From Penaeicola halotolerans (GTDB lineage: Bacteria; Bacteroidota; Bacteroidia; Cytophagales; Cyclobacteriaceae), in the NCBI RefSeq assembly GCF_016464625.1, contig NZ_JAEAGO010000003.1:650749-714748 (forward strand): 64,000 nucleotides of DNA. Reading direction: 5' to 3'. The notes below the pieces were generated by a model, which did no database searches, was not told the origin of the DNA, and saw nothing but the letters and a program-made list of their open reading frames with translations. Made by a program: the position numbers and the translations under genes. This document shows, in pieces, positions 26,244-34,485 of the stretch. Positions within the stretch are counted from its first letter, which is position 1, and every line of letters begins with the position of its first letter.

Positions 26244-27218
26244 CTATTTTTTTCTAGAGATGGTAAATTCCACCAAGTCTGTCAGGGCTTGCTTATAGAC
26301 AGAGTCTGGAAAATCAGCTAAAATAGCCAGTGCTTCTTGATGATAAGCATTCATTTTCTCAGTAGCATACTCCAGTCCACCAGAGTTTTTTACAAATGAG
26401 ATTACTTCGTCTACCTTACTTCGCTTGTTTCCTTGATTTTTGACGATGTAGATGATACGTTTCTTATCTAACCAAGAGGCTTTTTGCAAAGCATAGATCA
26501 GCGGAAGCGTCATTTTTTTCTCTTTGATATCGATACCCAGCGGCTTTCCTATCTCAGAAGTTCCATAGTCAAAGAGGTCATCCTTTATCTGAAAAGCCAT
26601 CCCAATCTTTTCACCAAAGCTTCTCATTTTTTCGATGGTCTCTTTGTCTTGACCAGCAGTAGCGGCTCCCACAGCACAGCATGAGGCGATCAGTGAGGCT
26701 GTCTTTTGCTTGATGATCTGATAGTAAACTTCCTCTGTGATATCCAGATTTCTTGCTTTAGCCATTTGAAGAAGCTCTCCTTCGCTCATTTCTCTCACGG
26801 CATTTGAGACGATCTTAAGCAAGTCAAAGTCTCCATTATCTACACTGAGCAGCAGTCCTCTAGACAGCAAGTAATCTCCTACTAAGACAGCTATTTTGTT
26901 TTTCCAGAGGGCATTGATAGAAAAAAATCCACGTCTGTAGTCTGCATCATCTACAACATCGTCATGTACAAGCGTAGCTGTATGTAATAGCTCGATCAAA
27001 GCCGCGCCTCTAAAAGTCTCTTCTTTGATACCACCATTGACTCCAGCCGTCAAAAAAACGAACATGGGACGCATCTGCTTTCCTTTTCGCTTGACGATGT
27101 AGCCCATGATCTGGTCTAAAAGCAGGACGTTACTTTTCATAAAAGAGCGGAATTTCTTTTCGAATTCCTGCATCTCAGAAGCGATGGGTGCCTGTATATC
27201 TTTTAGTTGGAGTGCCAT
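26244..27218 (-). CDS. polyprenyl diphosphate synthase
   Basis: A 324-aa trans-isoprenyl diphosphate synthase. The first Asp-rich motif DDVVDD is at residues 86-91 in HDDVVDDADYRRG and the second in FQIKDDLFDYG. KGKQMRP near 45-51 binds isopentenyl diphosphate. It builds long all-trans chains (octaprenyl or similar), most likely for menaquinone side chains as in other Bacteroidota. Residues before the first Asp-rich motif (LLHTATLVHDD) contain no bulky aromatic at positions -4/-5, consistent with a long product, but exact length cannot be told. Confidence 0.92.
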   Translation of the reverse strand: MALQLKDIQAPIASEMQEFEKKFRSFMKSNVLLLDQIMGYIVKRKGKQMRPMFVFLTAGVNGGIKEETFRGAALIELLHTATLVHDDVVDDADYRRGFFSINALWKNKIAVLVGDYLLSRGLLLSVDNGDFDLLKIVSNAVREMSEGELLQMAKARNLDITEEVYYQIIKQKTASLIASCCAVGAATAGQDKETIEKMRSFGEKIGMAFQIKDDLFDYGTSEIGKPLGIDIKEKKMTLPLIYALQKASWLDKKRIIYIVKNQGNKRSKVDEVISFVKNSGGLEYATEKMNAYHQEALAILADFPDSVYKQALTDLVEFTISRKK

Positions 27219-27333
27219 GTAGGATTAGATGCTGCAATAATAAATACTTTGCCCCCTATCACAAAATAAATGGAGGCATTTGTCTGGCTTTGTAACGGCT
27301 TGTTAGGCTAATTTGATTCCAAAAATGAGGAAT

Positions 27334-28266
27334 TTAATATCCCCATGAGATTTTAAGTGAGACATAGCTGTGCCCAAGTGACCTGGTCGTCTCTGGGCTA
27401 TTGCGATGAAAGACGACTTGATAGATCGCTACCTCTCCACCTAAATTAACCCCCAGATGCCATGATGTCACAAAACTACTGGGAGTCGCTTGTATAAAGG
27501 TGTCTGGATTCGCGACTCCTCCGGTGATCAGCGAATTTCGAAGGACTGCTTTGACTTCATATCCTCCAAAGAAAAAAAGCTCTGGCGCTGTGTAGTTATC
27601 CGCAACTCTAGCTCCTATAAATTTACTATCCTTGAGCACATTGTATTTACCTCCCCTGAAGCTAAAGCCTGTGGCTAGATCATTGTACACGGTTCCAGCG
27701 CGACCCTTTCCATACCCAAATAGATCAAAACCCTCCCACTCGTAGATCCGCTGCATGTAACGCGCCTCTACATTGAAGAGGAGCATATTAGTCAACTCTG
27801 TATCCCACCCTATAGGCTGAGGAAACTTCAGTATTCGATGATAAAGTCGCTGCAAACCTCCTCCGCCAGAGGCCGGACCTACTACGCCTATCATCAAGTC
27901 TGTCTCTAAAACACTCTTTTCTTTAACTTTCAAAAAACCAGGTTTGACATAGAGCATCCCTGCATAAGGCCTAGTCTTGAAAGTAGTATCCAAAAAGATA
28001 AACTCTGGTGTGTAAATCTGCTGTGAAAAAGATAGCTTGAAAATGATTTTATCCCGATTACGAATAGTATCTTCTGGCTGTATCAATCCGTAGTAGTTGA
28101 GAAAAAGCCCATTGCTATAATATCGATCTTTGTTGACAAAGACATATGCATCATTATCACTTACGATTTCTATTTCATTGTATCTCAAAAATGTCTTTTG
28201 GGCAACAGCTTGAGAAGTAAGCACAACTAATCCCAGGATGAGTAGGTAGAAGAATTTATTATACAC
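27334..28266 (-). CDS. LpxR-like lipid A 3'-O-deacylase (DUF2219 family)
   Basis: An outer-membrane beta-barrel hydrolase family that removes the 3'-acyloxyacyl group of lipid A. The mature N-terminus holds SDNDAYV and RYYSNG, matching the Asn-Asp and Ser positions of Salmonella LpxR. GPASGGGG followed by LYHRILKFPQPIGWD contains the catalytic histidine context. A GTG start at 28266 gives a normal signal peptide ending in AVAQ; a GTG at 28317 in frame would add 17 unlikely residues. It lies between the polyprenyl synthase gene and a divergent acyltransferase. Activity is inferred from conserved residues. Confidence 0.85.
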   Translation of the reverse strand: MYNKFFYLLILGLVVLTSQAVAQKTFLRYNEIEIVSDNDAYVFVNKDRYYSNGLFLNYYGLIQPEDTIRNRDKIIFKLSFSQQIYTPEFIFLDTTFKTRPYAGMLYVKPGFLKVKEKSVLETDLMIGVVGPASGGGGLQRLYHRILKFPQPIGWDTELTNMLLFNVEARYMQRIYEWEGFDLFGYGKGRAGTVYNDLATGFSFRGGKYNVLKDSKFIGARVADNYTAPELFFFGGYEVKAVLRNSLITGGVANPDTFIQATPSSFVTSWHLGVNLGGEVAIYQVVFHRNSPETTRSLGHSYVSLKISWGY

Positions 28267-28407
28267 AGACCTATCTTTTGTATTTTTTCCAAAGTAAATG
28301 AAATGTCTCAATAACACAATCTACTATCTAATGATAAGTTTACATGACAGGATAAAATCTCGCTTAAGTGATTCACAGAGATAATCTGTGAGCTATTCAA
28401 TTTTGCT

Positions 28408-28415
28408 TATATTTG
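28408..28415 (+). promoter_or_regulatory. -7 element for the acyltransferase/gpsA pair
   Basis: TATATTTG matches TAnnTTTG and stands 19 bp before the ATG at 28435, leaving a very short leader. No clear -33 TTTG is seen at the usual distance. Confidence 0.45.
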
Positions 28416-28434
28416 ACCTTCTAAACACAGTAAC

Positions 28435-30123
28435 ATGGAGCCTCAGGCTATAGCATATACAAAGAAAAAATACAGCCCTATCCTACCTACTCACCAAGAG
28501 TGGCCAGTGATGAAACTAGCCAAAAATAGGAAGGAATTCATCCTAGAGGTGATAGATGCAAGCAAAAAAAGGATTCAAGACCTCACTGGAGAAGGTAGCC
28601 TGCTCAAAGAAGAGCTAGAGCTGACCATGTACCGTGAAAAACTCCGTCTTAAAGAAAATCCTTGGCTGGTAGATCCTGATGATGAGGGGCCATTTTGGAA
28701 TAAAATTAGGTCTCGACTTGTCACTTTAGCAAATGAGAAGTCTACTACTGAGAAAGACTACAAAGAACTGTTAGAAGAAATCACTTCTCGCTACACCAAC
28801 GAGATCGCCAGTAATTTCAAGCCTAATCATTATAAATTCACTAGAAGGCTAGTCACTTTTGGCTTCTCTAGATTGCTCAATGCTTCAAGAGTAAAAGGCT
28901 TCAAGTCCTTTTGGAGCAATCAATACTCCCTCCAAGACAAGATCCATATCACAGGCGAAACAGAACACATCAGGAAGCTTGCTGCGAAGGGTACTATCGT
29001 GATGGTTCCTACCCACTTTAGCAACATTGATTCTATTTTGATCGGCTGGGTGATCAGTACGCTTGGACTACCACCATTTATTTACGGGGCAGGTCTAAAC
29101 TTATTTAATATCCAGCTATTTGCTTACTTCATGAATAGTCTGGGTGCTTACAAAGTCGATAGACGAAAGAAAAATCTCGTCTACATAGAAACGCTGAAAG
29201 CTTATTCATCTCAAGCCATCCAAGCGGGATGTCACAGCTTGTTTTTCCCTGGAGGTACACGCTCACGCTCGGGCAAGATCGAAAGTAAAGTAAAACTTGG
29301 TCTACTAAGTACCGCTGTAGAAGCGCAAAGAGCCAACTATCAAAAGCATGGAGATAAGGCGCAAAGAGTGTTTATAGTACCAGTGACATTAAACTATCAC
29401 TTCGTACTGGAAGCCCCTGGTATGATCAAAGAATACCTCAAACAAAGTGGTCAGGAGCGATTCTATGTGGAAAATGATGAATACTCTAACTCTTACAAAA
29501 TCGTCAAATTCTTAATCAAATTTTTCACTAAAGGCTCAGATATATCGGTCTCTATTGGGAAGCCTCTGGATGTTTTGGGCAACTATGTAGATGAAGAAGG
29601 AAATAGCTTAGATAAAAAAGGTAGAGTAATCGATACAAAAGATTACTTCATATCAGAAGGTGAGGTCAATGTAGACAAACAGCGAGAGGAAGAATATACA
29701 GCCCGACTTGGAGATATTTTAGTGAAGGAATATCATCGTATCAATCGAGTTTTCTCTAGCCACATCGCTGCTTTTACAGCATTTCAGTTGATTAAGAAAA
29801 AGAATAAAAAGCTAGACCTTTACAACTTACTCAGGCTTCCAGAGGAAGATTTGATCATACCTGCTGATGAGTACCTTGAGATGTTTGATAAGGTCAGAGA
29901 AGAAGTATTCAAGTTACACAAGTATGGTAAAGTAGGCATCGCACCACACCTCACGCGATCACTAGAAGAAGTGATGGATCATGGATTTGCCAATGTGGGC
30001 ATGTACCACGCCAAACGCACTTTGACTAGAAATACACAAGGAGATGTCATCACAGAAGATTTGACTTTACTTTATTTTTATCACAACAGACTAGACGGAT
30101 ATGGACTTGAGAAACTCTTCTGA
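28435..30123 (+). CDS. PlsB-like glycerol-phosphate acyltransferase family protein
   Basis: A 562-aa PlsC/PlsB-superfamily acyltransferase. Catalytic HX4D is His194-Asp199 in PTHFSNIDSILIGW. The second block GAYKVDRRKK and third block FFPGGTRSRSGKIESKVKLG (substrate glycerol-phosphate site) follow. The C-terminal half (from about 400) is extra compared with PlsC (about 240 aa), making it closer to PlsB or to the uncharacterized long Bacteroidota acyltransferases. The reaction is probably acylation of glycerol-3-phosphate, supported by the overlapping gpsA, which makes that substrate. Acylation of another lipid cannot be ruled out. Confidence 0.83.
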   Translation: MEPQAIAYTKKKYSPILPTHQEWPVMKLAKNRKEFILEVIDASKKRIQDLTGEGSLLKEELELTMYREKLRLKENPWLVDPDDEGPFWNKIRSRLVTLANEKSTTEKDYKELLEEITSRYTNEIASNFKPNHYKFTRRLVTFGFSRLLNASRVKGFKSFWSNQYSLQDKIHITGETEHIRKLAAKGTIVMVPTHFSNIDSILIGWVISTLGLPPFIYGAGLNLFNIQLFAYFMNSLGAYKVDRRKKNLVYIETLKAYSSQAIQAGCHSLFFPGGTRSRSGKIESKVKLGLLSTAVEAQRANYQKHGDKAQRVFIVPVTLNYHFVLEAPGMIKEYLKQSGQERFYVENDEYSNSYKIVKFLIKFFTKGSDISVSIGKPLDVLGNYVDEEGNSLDKKGRVIDTKDYFISEGEVNVDKQREEEYTARLGDILVKEYHRINRVFSSHIAAFTAFQLIKKKNKKLDLYNLLRLPEEDLIIPADEYLEMFDKVREEVFKLHKYGKVGIAPHLTRSLEEVMDHGFANVGMYHAKRTLTRNTQGDVITEDLTLLYFYHNRLDGYGLEKLF

Positions 30124-31153
30124 GAAAAAAGTAGGTGTCATAGGAGCGGGGAGTTTTGGCACAGTCATCGCCAACATGCTGGCCGAAAAAAACAAAGTCA
30201 TCTTATTTGCCCGTAAACCAGAAATCGTCAAAGAGATCAATGAAAAAGGCACTGTAGAAGGCCGGCAGATGCATGCCAACATAGAAGCTACAGGCGATCA
30301 AGAGTATCTAGCGAGTCAGTGTCAGGTGATCTTCCCTATCGTCTCCTCCACGGGTTTTAGAGAGGTGATTAGGTCTTTTTCACCGTTTTTACATCCTTAT
30401 CATATACTCATCCACGGTACTAAAGGTCTAGATCTAGCCCATCATCTAGAAGAGGAAGGACAGCCCATTCGCGTCACCAGAGAAGATATCAAGACGATGA
30501 GTGAAGTGATCTTGGAAGAAACTGTAGTCGTGAGAGTAGGTTGCTTAGCGGGGCCCAATCTCGCCAAAGAGATGGCTATGAAACAACCCGCTGCCACAGT
30601 CATTGCTAGTAAATACAATGAAGTCATACTCGAGGGACAACGTCTCCTAAGATCTGATCGATTTCAGGTATATGGCAATAAAGATCTCATCGGTGTAGAA
30701 CTTAGTGGTGTATTGAAAAATATCATTGCGATAGCAGCTGGCGCACTTAGTGGCATGGGACTGGGTGAAAATGCTCGCGCATTACTCATCTCTAGAGGTA
30801 TGGTGGAGACGATCTATCTCGGCAATGCACTGGGCGGAAGCACCAAATCGTTTATAGGGCTTGCCGGCATCGGAGACCTCGTGGCTACTTGTTCTTCTAA
30901 TCTGAGTAGAAACTTCACGGTAGGATTTAGACTTGCCAAAGGAGAAAGCCTCTCAGATATTACAGCTACTATGGAAGAAACGGCCGAAGGGATCAACACA
31001 ATTCGGATCATGAAGCAATTGATAGAAAATAGCAACGTGAGAGCGCCTATCACGGAGAATTTGTATAAAGTACTTTTTGAGGGCATGAAAGTGGAAGAAG
31101 CCCTACAGTATTTGATGAAATATCCTTTCAATGTAGATGTAGACTTTCTATAA
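30101..31153 (+). CDS. gpsA: NAD(P)-dependent glycerol-3-phosphate dehydrogenase
   Basis: GpsA reduces dihydroxyacetone phosphate to sn-glycerol-3-phosphate for phospholipid synthesis. The 350-aa protein has the Rossmann motif VGVIGAGSFGTVIA (residues 11-24), GCLAGPNLAKEMA, the catalytic lysine in SGVLKNIIAIAAG, and GLAGIGDLVATCSS. The first 23 bp overlap the end of the acyltransferase gene in another frame. The Rossmann strand begins at residue 10, so no later start is possible. Overlap implies translational coupling of G3P production with its acylation. Confidence 0.94.
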   Translation: MDLRNSSEKKVGVIGAGSFGTVIANMLAEKNKVILFARKPEIVKEINEKGTVEGRQMHANIEATGDQEYLASQCQVIFPIVSSTGFREVIRSFSPFLHPYHILIHGTKGLDLAHHLEEEGQPIRVTREDIKTMSEVILEETVVVRVGCLAGPNLAKEMAMKQPAATVIASKYNEVILEGQRLLRSDRFQVYGNKDLIGVELSGVLKNIIAIAAGALSGMGLGENARALLISRGMVETIYLGNALGGSTKSFIGLAGIGDLVATCSSNLSRNFTVGFRLAKGESLSDITATMEETAEGINTIRIMKQLIENSNVRAPITENLYKVLFEGMKVEEALQYLMKYPFNVDVDFL

Positions 31154-31243
31154 AATCAGTCGCATAAAATTTGCAGTGAAATAGTAGACTCTTGATTGAG
31201 ATAAGCGTTTCTTTGCTATCTTGAGTTGAAACTTCTCTGAAAA

Positions 31244-33211
31244 TTGCAAAAAAATATACTATATAGTCTGCTTATTGGATTGCTCCTTTGGGGATCTAGT
31301 CTTTGTGCGCATGCGCAGGAAACTAAGCGGGTCTACAAGTATGATACGGTTCGAGTAGAAAAAGGCTCCTATATCATGTTAGGAGATAGCGTAGTGAGAT
31401 TTAAAAAAGACACTACGCTGATTCTCATTGACTCTCTCAACTATCGACTAAAAGGCAAACCTGGAGAGGATTTTTATAAAAGGTTAAAAGATAGAGCCTA
31501 TCGCACAAAACTCACTAAAGAACTTTTTGATCTCCTCATCACCAGCCCTAGAGAAGAGATATTACCATCGGATACTACTAGTTTGTTTGAAATAGAAAAT
31601 CCCTTCAGCCGCTATCAAGGCAATATCATCGATAGTATCCGCATAAAACAGCTGGAAATCTTTGGTCCCAAATTCAGTGATACTACAAGGCAAGCAAAAG
31701 TCATATTTGAAAAAATAGCCAATAAGCTCCATATCAATACTAGAGAGCGTATCATTCGCAATAATCTGACAATCAGACAAGGGGAGACTTTAGATCCTCA
31801 GCAAATGCAAGACGCTGAGCGTGTCATCAGAGAACTCCCCTTCATACAAGATGCTAGAATAGTGCCTATGCGAGCAGACAGCAGCAACACTGATTTTTTA
31901 CTAATGACCAAAGATGTATTTGCCTTTTCATTTGGAGGAAGTATCAATAATCGAGGGGGAAGTCTAGAGCTAGATCATAAAAATCTCTTCGGCATAGGGC
32001 ATGAATTGAGAAATAACTTCATTTGGGACAATCGATTTGAACAAGAGTTTGGCTATGAAATCGCCTACATCATGCCTAATATCAGGAGATCTTTCATCAC
32101 CGCTGAAATAGGCTACTATGACACCTACTTCCAGCAATATCAAGGCGTTCGACTATCAAGAAACTTTGTGACGCCTCAGATCAAATATGCGGGAGGAGTT
32201 CATATCAATCAGCAAACGCTACGAGAGCCATTTTTTTTATTAAGTGAAAACAGGATAGACACCGTCCTCAGTCGTTTCAATGAACAGGATATTTGGTTAG
32301 CCCGAGCTTTTAAGCTTAACTTTCTTGAAAAGGAAGCATCAGACAGGACAAGACTCATCATCGCTGCCAGACACCTTAGATATGACTACAGTGAGCGGCC
32401 ACCTGTGACGGAAGACTTCAATCAGTTTTTTCAAAATAGAAGCCTAAACCTATTCTCAGTAGGAATCTCTACGAGAAGGTACTATAGAGATCAACTCATT
32501 TTTGGTTTTGGTCGATCAGAGGATATTCCATATGGTCATCGAGTCAACTTCATCTATGGGTATGAAAATAATGAGTTTAACAATCGATATTTTGCGAGTG
32601 CACAAGTAGCCAAAGGAGGCTTCATTTCCAACTTCGGATATCTATATGCAGATTTTACAGCAGAGGGATTTTATAGAAAAGGTGAACAGATAGAGCAAGG
32701 CTTAGTCAGAGGTAATGCGCTTTACTTTACCAACCTTTTCAAAGTAGGCAGCTACAGGATGAGGCAGTTTGTCTCGGTCAACTATACCCAAGGCATCAAT
32801 CGCTTTGGCAATGAATTTCTCACTATCAATAATGGTGTGGATGAAGGCATCCGTGGATTTAGAAGCAGAGACCTAAGGGGTACTAGACGCTTCTCTGCAC
32901 AGTTGGAGACAGTTGCTTTCTCACCATCAGACCTACTTGGATTCAGGATTGCACCTTATGCATTTATTGACATTGGTGTCTTGGCTGAGCGCAATCAACC
33001 TATCCTTCAAGGCAATGCTTATCAAGGAATTGGATTAGGCTTCAGGATCAGAAATGATAACCTCACCTTCAACACATTTGAGCTAAGACTTAGCTTCTAC
33101 CCTGATGCTCCACTTGATGTCAATTTCTTTGATTTCAATGTGAGTGGAAATTCTGTGAGGAGATTTAGAGACTTTGATATCATCGCACCAAGTCCCTCGG
33201 TATTTAGATGA
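31244..33211 (+). CDS. BamA/TamA-family outer-membrane protein
   Basis: A 655-aa protein with a signal peptide ending AHAQ. A POTRA-like domain lies around residues 155-215 (RERIIRNNLTIRQGETLDPQQMQDAERVIRELPFI). A 16-strand-type barrel follows, with the family motif GGSINNRGGSLELDHKNLFGIGHEL and a C-terminal bacterial surface antigen region. Only one clear POTRA is seen, so it is not the main BamA (five POTRA) but an accessory member. The start is TTG at 31244: a stop lies two codons upstream, and the next ATG would remove the signal peptide. Substrate unknown. Confidence 0.82.
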   Translation: MQKNILYSLLIGLLLWGSSLCAHAQETKRVYKYDTVRVEKGSYIMLGDSVVRFKKDTTLILIDSLNYRLKGKPGEDFYKRLKDRAYRTKLTKELFDLLITSPREEILPSDTTSLFEIENPFSRYQGNIIDSIRIKQLEIFGPKFSDTTRQAKVIFEKIANKLHINTRERIIRNNLTIRQGETLDPQQMQDAERVIRELPFIQDARIVPMRADSSNTDFLLMTKDVFAFSFGGSINNRGGSLELDHKNLFGIGHELRNNFIWDNRFEQEFGYEIAYIMPNIRRSFITAEIGYYDTYFQQYQGVRLSRNFVTPQIKYAGGVHINQQTLREPFFLLSENRIDTVLSRFNEQDIWLARAFKLNFLEKEASDRTRLIIAARHLRYDYSERPPVTEDFNQFFQNRSLNLFSVGISTRRYYRDQLIFGFGRSEDIPYGHRVNFIYGYENNEFNNRYFASAQVAKGGFISNFGYLYADFTAEGFYRKGEQIEQGLVRGNALYFTNLFKVGSYRMRQFVSVNYTQGINRFGNEFLTINNGVDEGIRGFRSRDLRGTRRFSAQLETVAFSPSDLLGFRIAPYAFIDIGVLAERNQPILQGNAYQGIGLGFRIRNDNLTFNTFELRLSFYPDAPLDVNFFDFNVSGNSVRRFRDFDIIAPSPSVFR

Positions 33212-34285
33212 TCAAAACTTAGGGCAAGGCAGTATAGTAGATCTGGGGTCTATTTTGCCGTTATTTCTACTTGGAAGGGTGAAGGAAAGAGAAATCTCAT
33301 GTGCCCCGCCACTGGCAATCCCTAGTCTAGACACAGTATAATCAAAACTATAGCCGATATTTAAACCTTCTTTGGTGGTCATCCCTATTAGCAGCACGAT
33401 CGATTCGTTATTTAACTGACTATCCACGGGCTTGAAAGGTACACCTCTGTACCATACGCCCAATACGAGCGGTTCAGCGTAAAAGTACGTACCCAAGTCC
33501 AACTGTGTAAAAGGACCTTGTTGTCTATAATGAAAAGTGGGCGTGATGCTTCTTTCTTTAAAGCTGTAAGATAAGTCATTTTTGAGCGGACCATCTGCCA
33601 GCTTAATCTTGTACCCTCCATGCACAGAGATCTTAATAGGCAGTCTACTATCTCCATCCAGCAGTGACTGGTTGGGCCTATTGAGATGAAAAGCTGATAC
33701 ACCTAAGAAAAGGTCTTTGGTATACATCAGTCCTCCTACTGACAAGCTAAAAACATTGGCAGCTAAGCCCTCTCCATTTTCTGAAGGTGGTGCGATAGGA
33801 CCAAACGGATCAGTGGGATCAATCTGATTGGCAAATATCAAATTCTCATAAAAACCAATGTCTCTTCGCATGTAAGATGCCTGAAAGCCCGGTCTGACTA
33901 CGAGGTCATCATTGATCTGAAGCTCATAGCTGTACTGTCCTGCAATAGTAGTAGAGCGCAAACCAGCAGCCCCTTCTCTATCAGTCATCACATAGACACC
34001 TATACCACTTCGTTTTTCTAAATAATAGTTATCGTAGAATGCAGAAAAAGTAGTAAAGTTTGAATTCAAAGTAGGCCACTGTGAGCGGTAATTGATACCG
34101 ATGCGAGGGGCATAAGCAGAGCCTGCAAAAGCAGGATTGAGATAAAGTGGAGCGGCATAATACTGAGAATACTGAGGATCCTGTGCATAGGCACTGGACA
34201 TGATCACCCCTTGGAGCAAACAGACAGTCACGAAGACGAGGGCGATCTGATAAATTTTATTCAAACTCAGTAATTTTTTGCTCAC
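33212..34285 (-). CDS. PorP/SprF-family T9SS outer-membrane protein
   Basis: A 357-aa barrel protein of the PorP/SprF family. A signal peptide (cleaved after AYAQ) is followed at once by the family start DPQYSQYYAAPLYLNPAFAGS and RIGINYRSQWP. The end has the GLNIGYSFDYTVSRLG and AHEISLSF motifs. Members are needed for surface display of partner cargo with type-B C-terminal signals. The gene is divergent from such a cargo gene (34486), 200 bp apart, which suggests a dedicated pair. The start is GTG at 34285. Its stop abuts the stop of the convergent BamA-family gene as TGATCA. Confidence 0.9.
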   Translation of the reverse strand: MSKKLLSLNKIYQIALVFVTVCLLQGVIMSSAYAQDPQYSQYYAAPLYLNPAFAGSAYAPRIGINYRSQWPTLNSNFTTFSAFYDNYYLEKRSGIGVYVMTDREGAAGLRSTTIAGQYSYELQINDDLVVRPGFQASYMRRDIGFYENLIFANQIDPTDPFGPIAPPSENGEGLAANVFSLSVGGLMYTKDLFLGVSAFHLNRPNQSLLDGDSRLPIKISVHGGYKIKLADGPLKNDLSYSFKERSITPTFHYRQQGPFTQLDLGTYFYAEPLVLGVWYRGVPFKPVDSQLNNESIVLLIGMTTKEGLNIGYSFDYTVSRLGIASGGAHEISLSFTLPSRNNGKIDPRSTILPCPKF

Positions 34286-34485
34286 AAGTTAGTTTTTATC
34301 TTAGAATATTGAAACTTTACGTTTGTCACTAATAAAAATAATTTTCTGTCTTAGAAAACACACGTCAACCCAGTACTCTGAGGCCAATTTTCTACCAAAC
34401 TAAAATTACGTATATCTTTTCTTATAAAGATTAGACAAATCATTCGTTTGATAGTTTTATATTCATGTAAAAAAACGCAGGAAGC

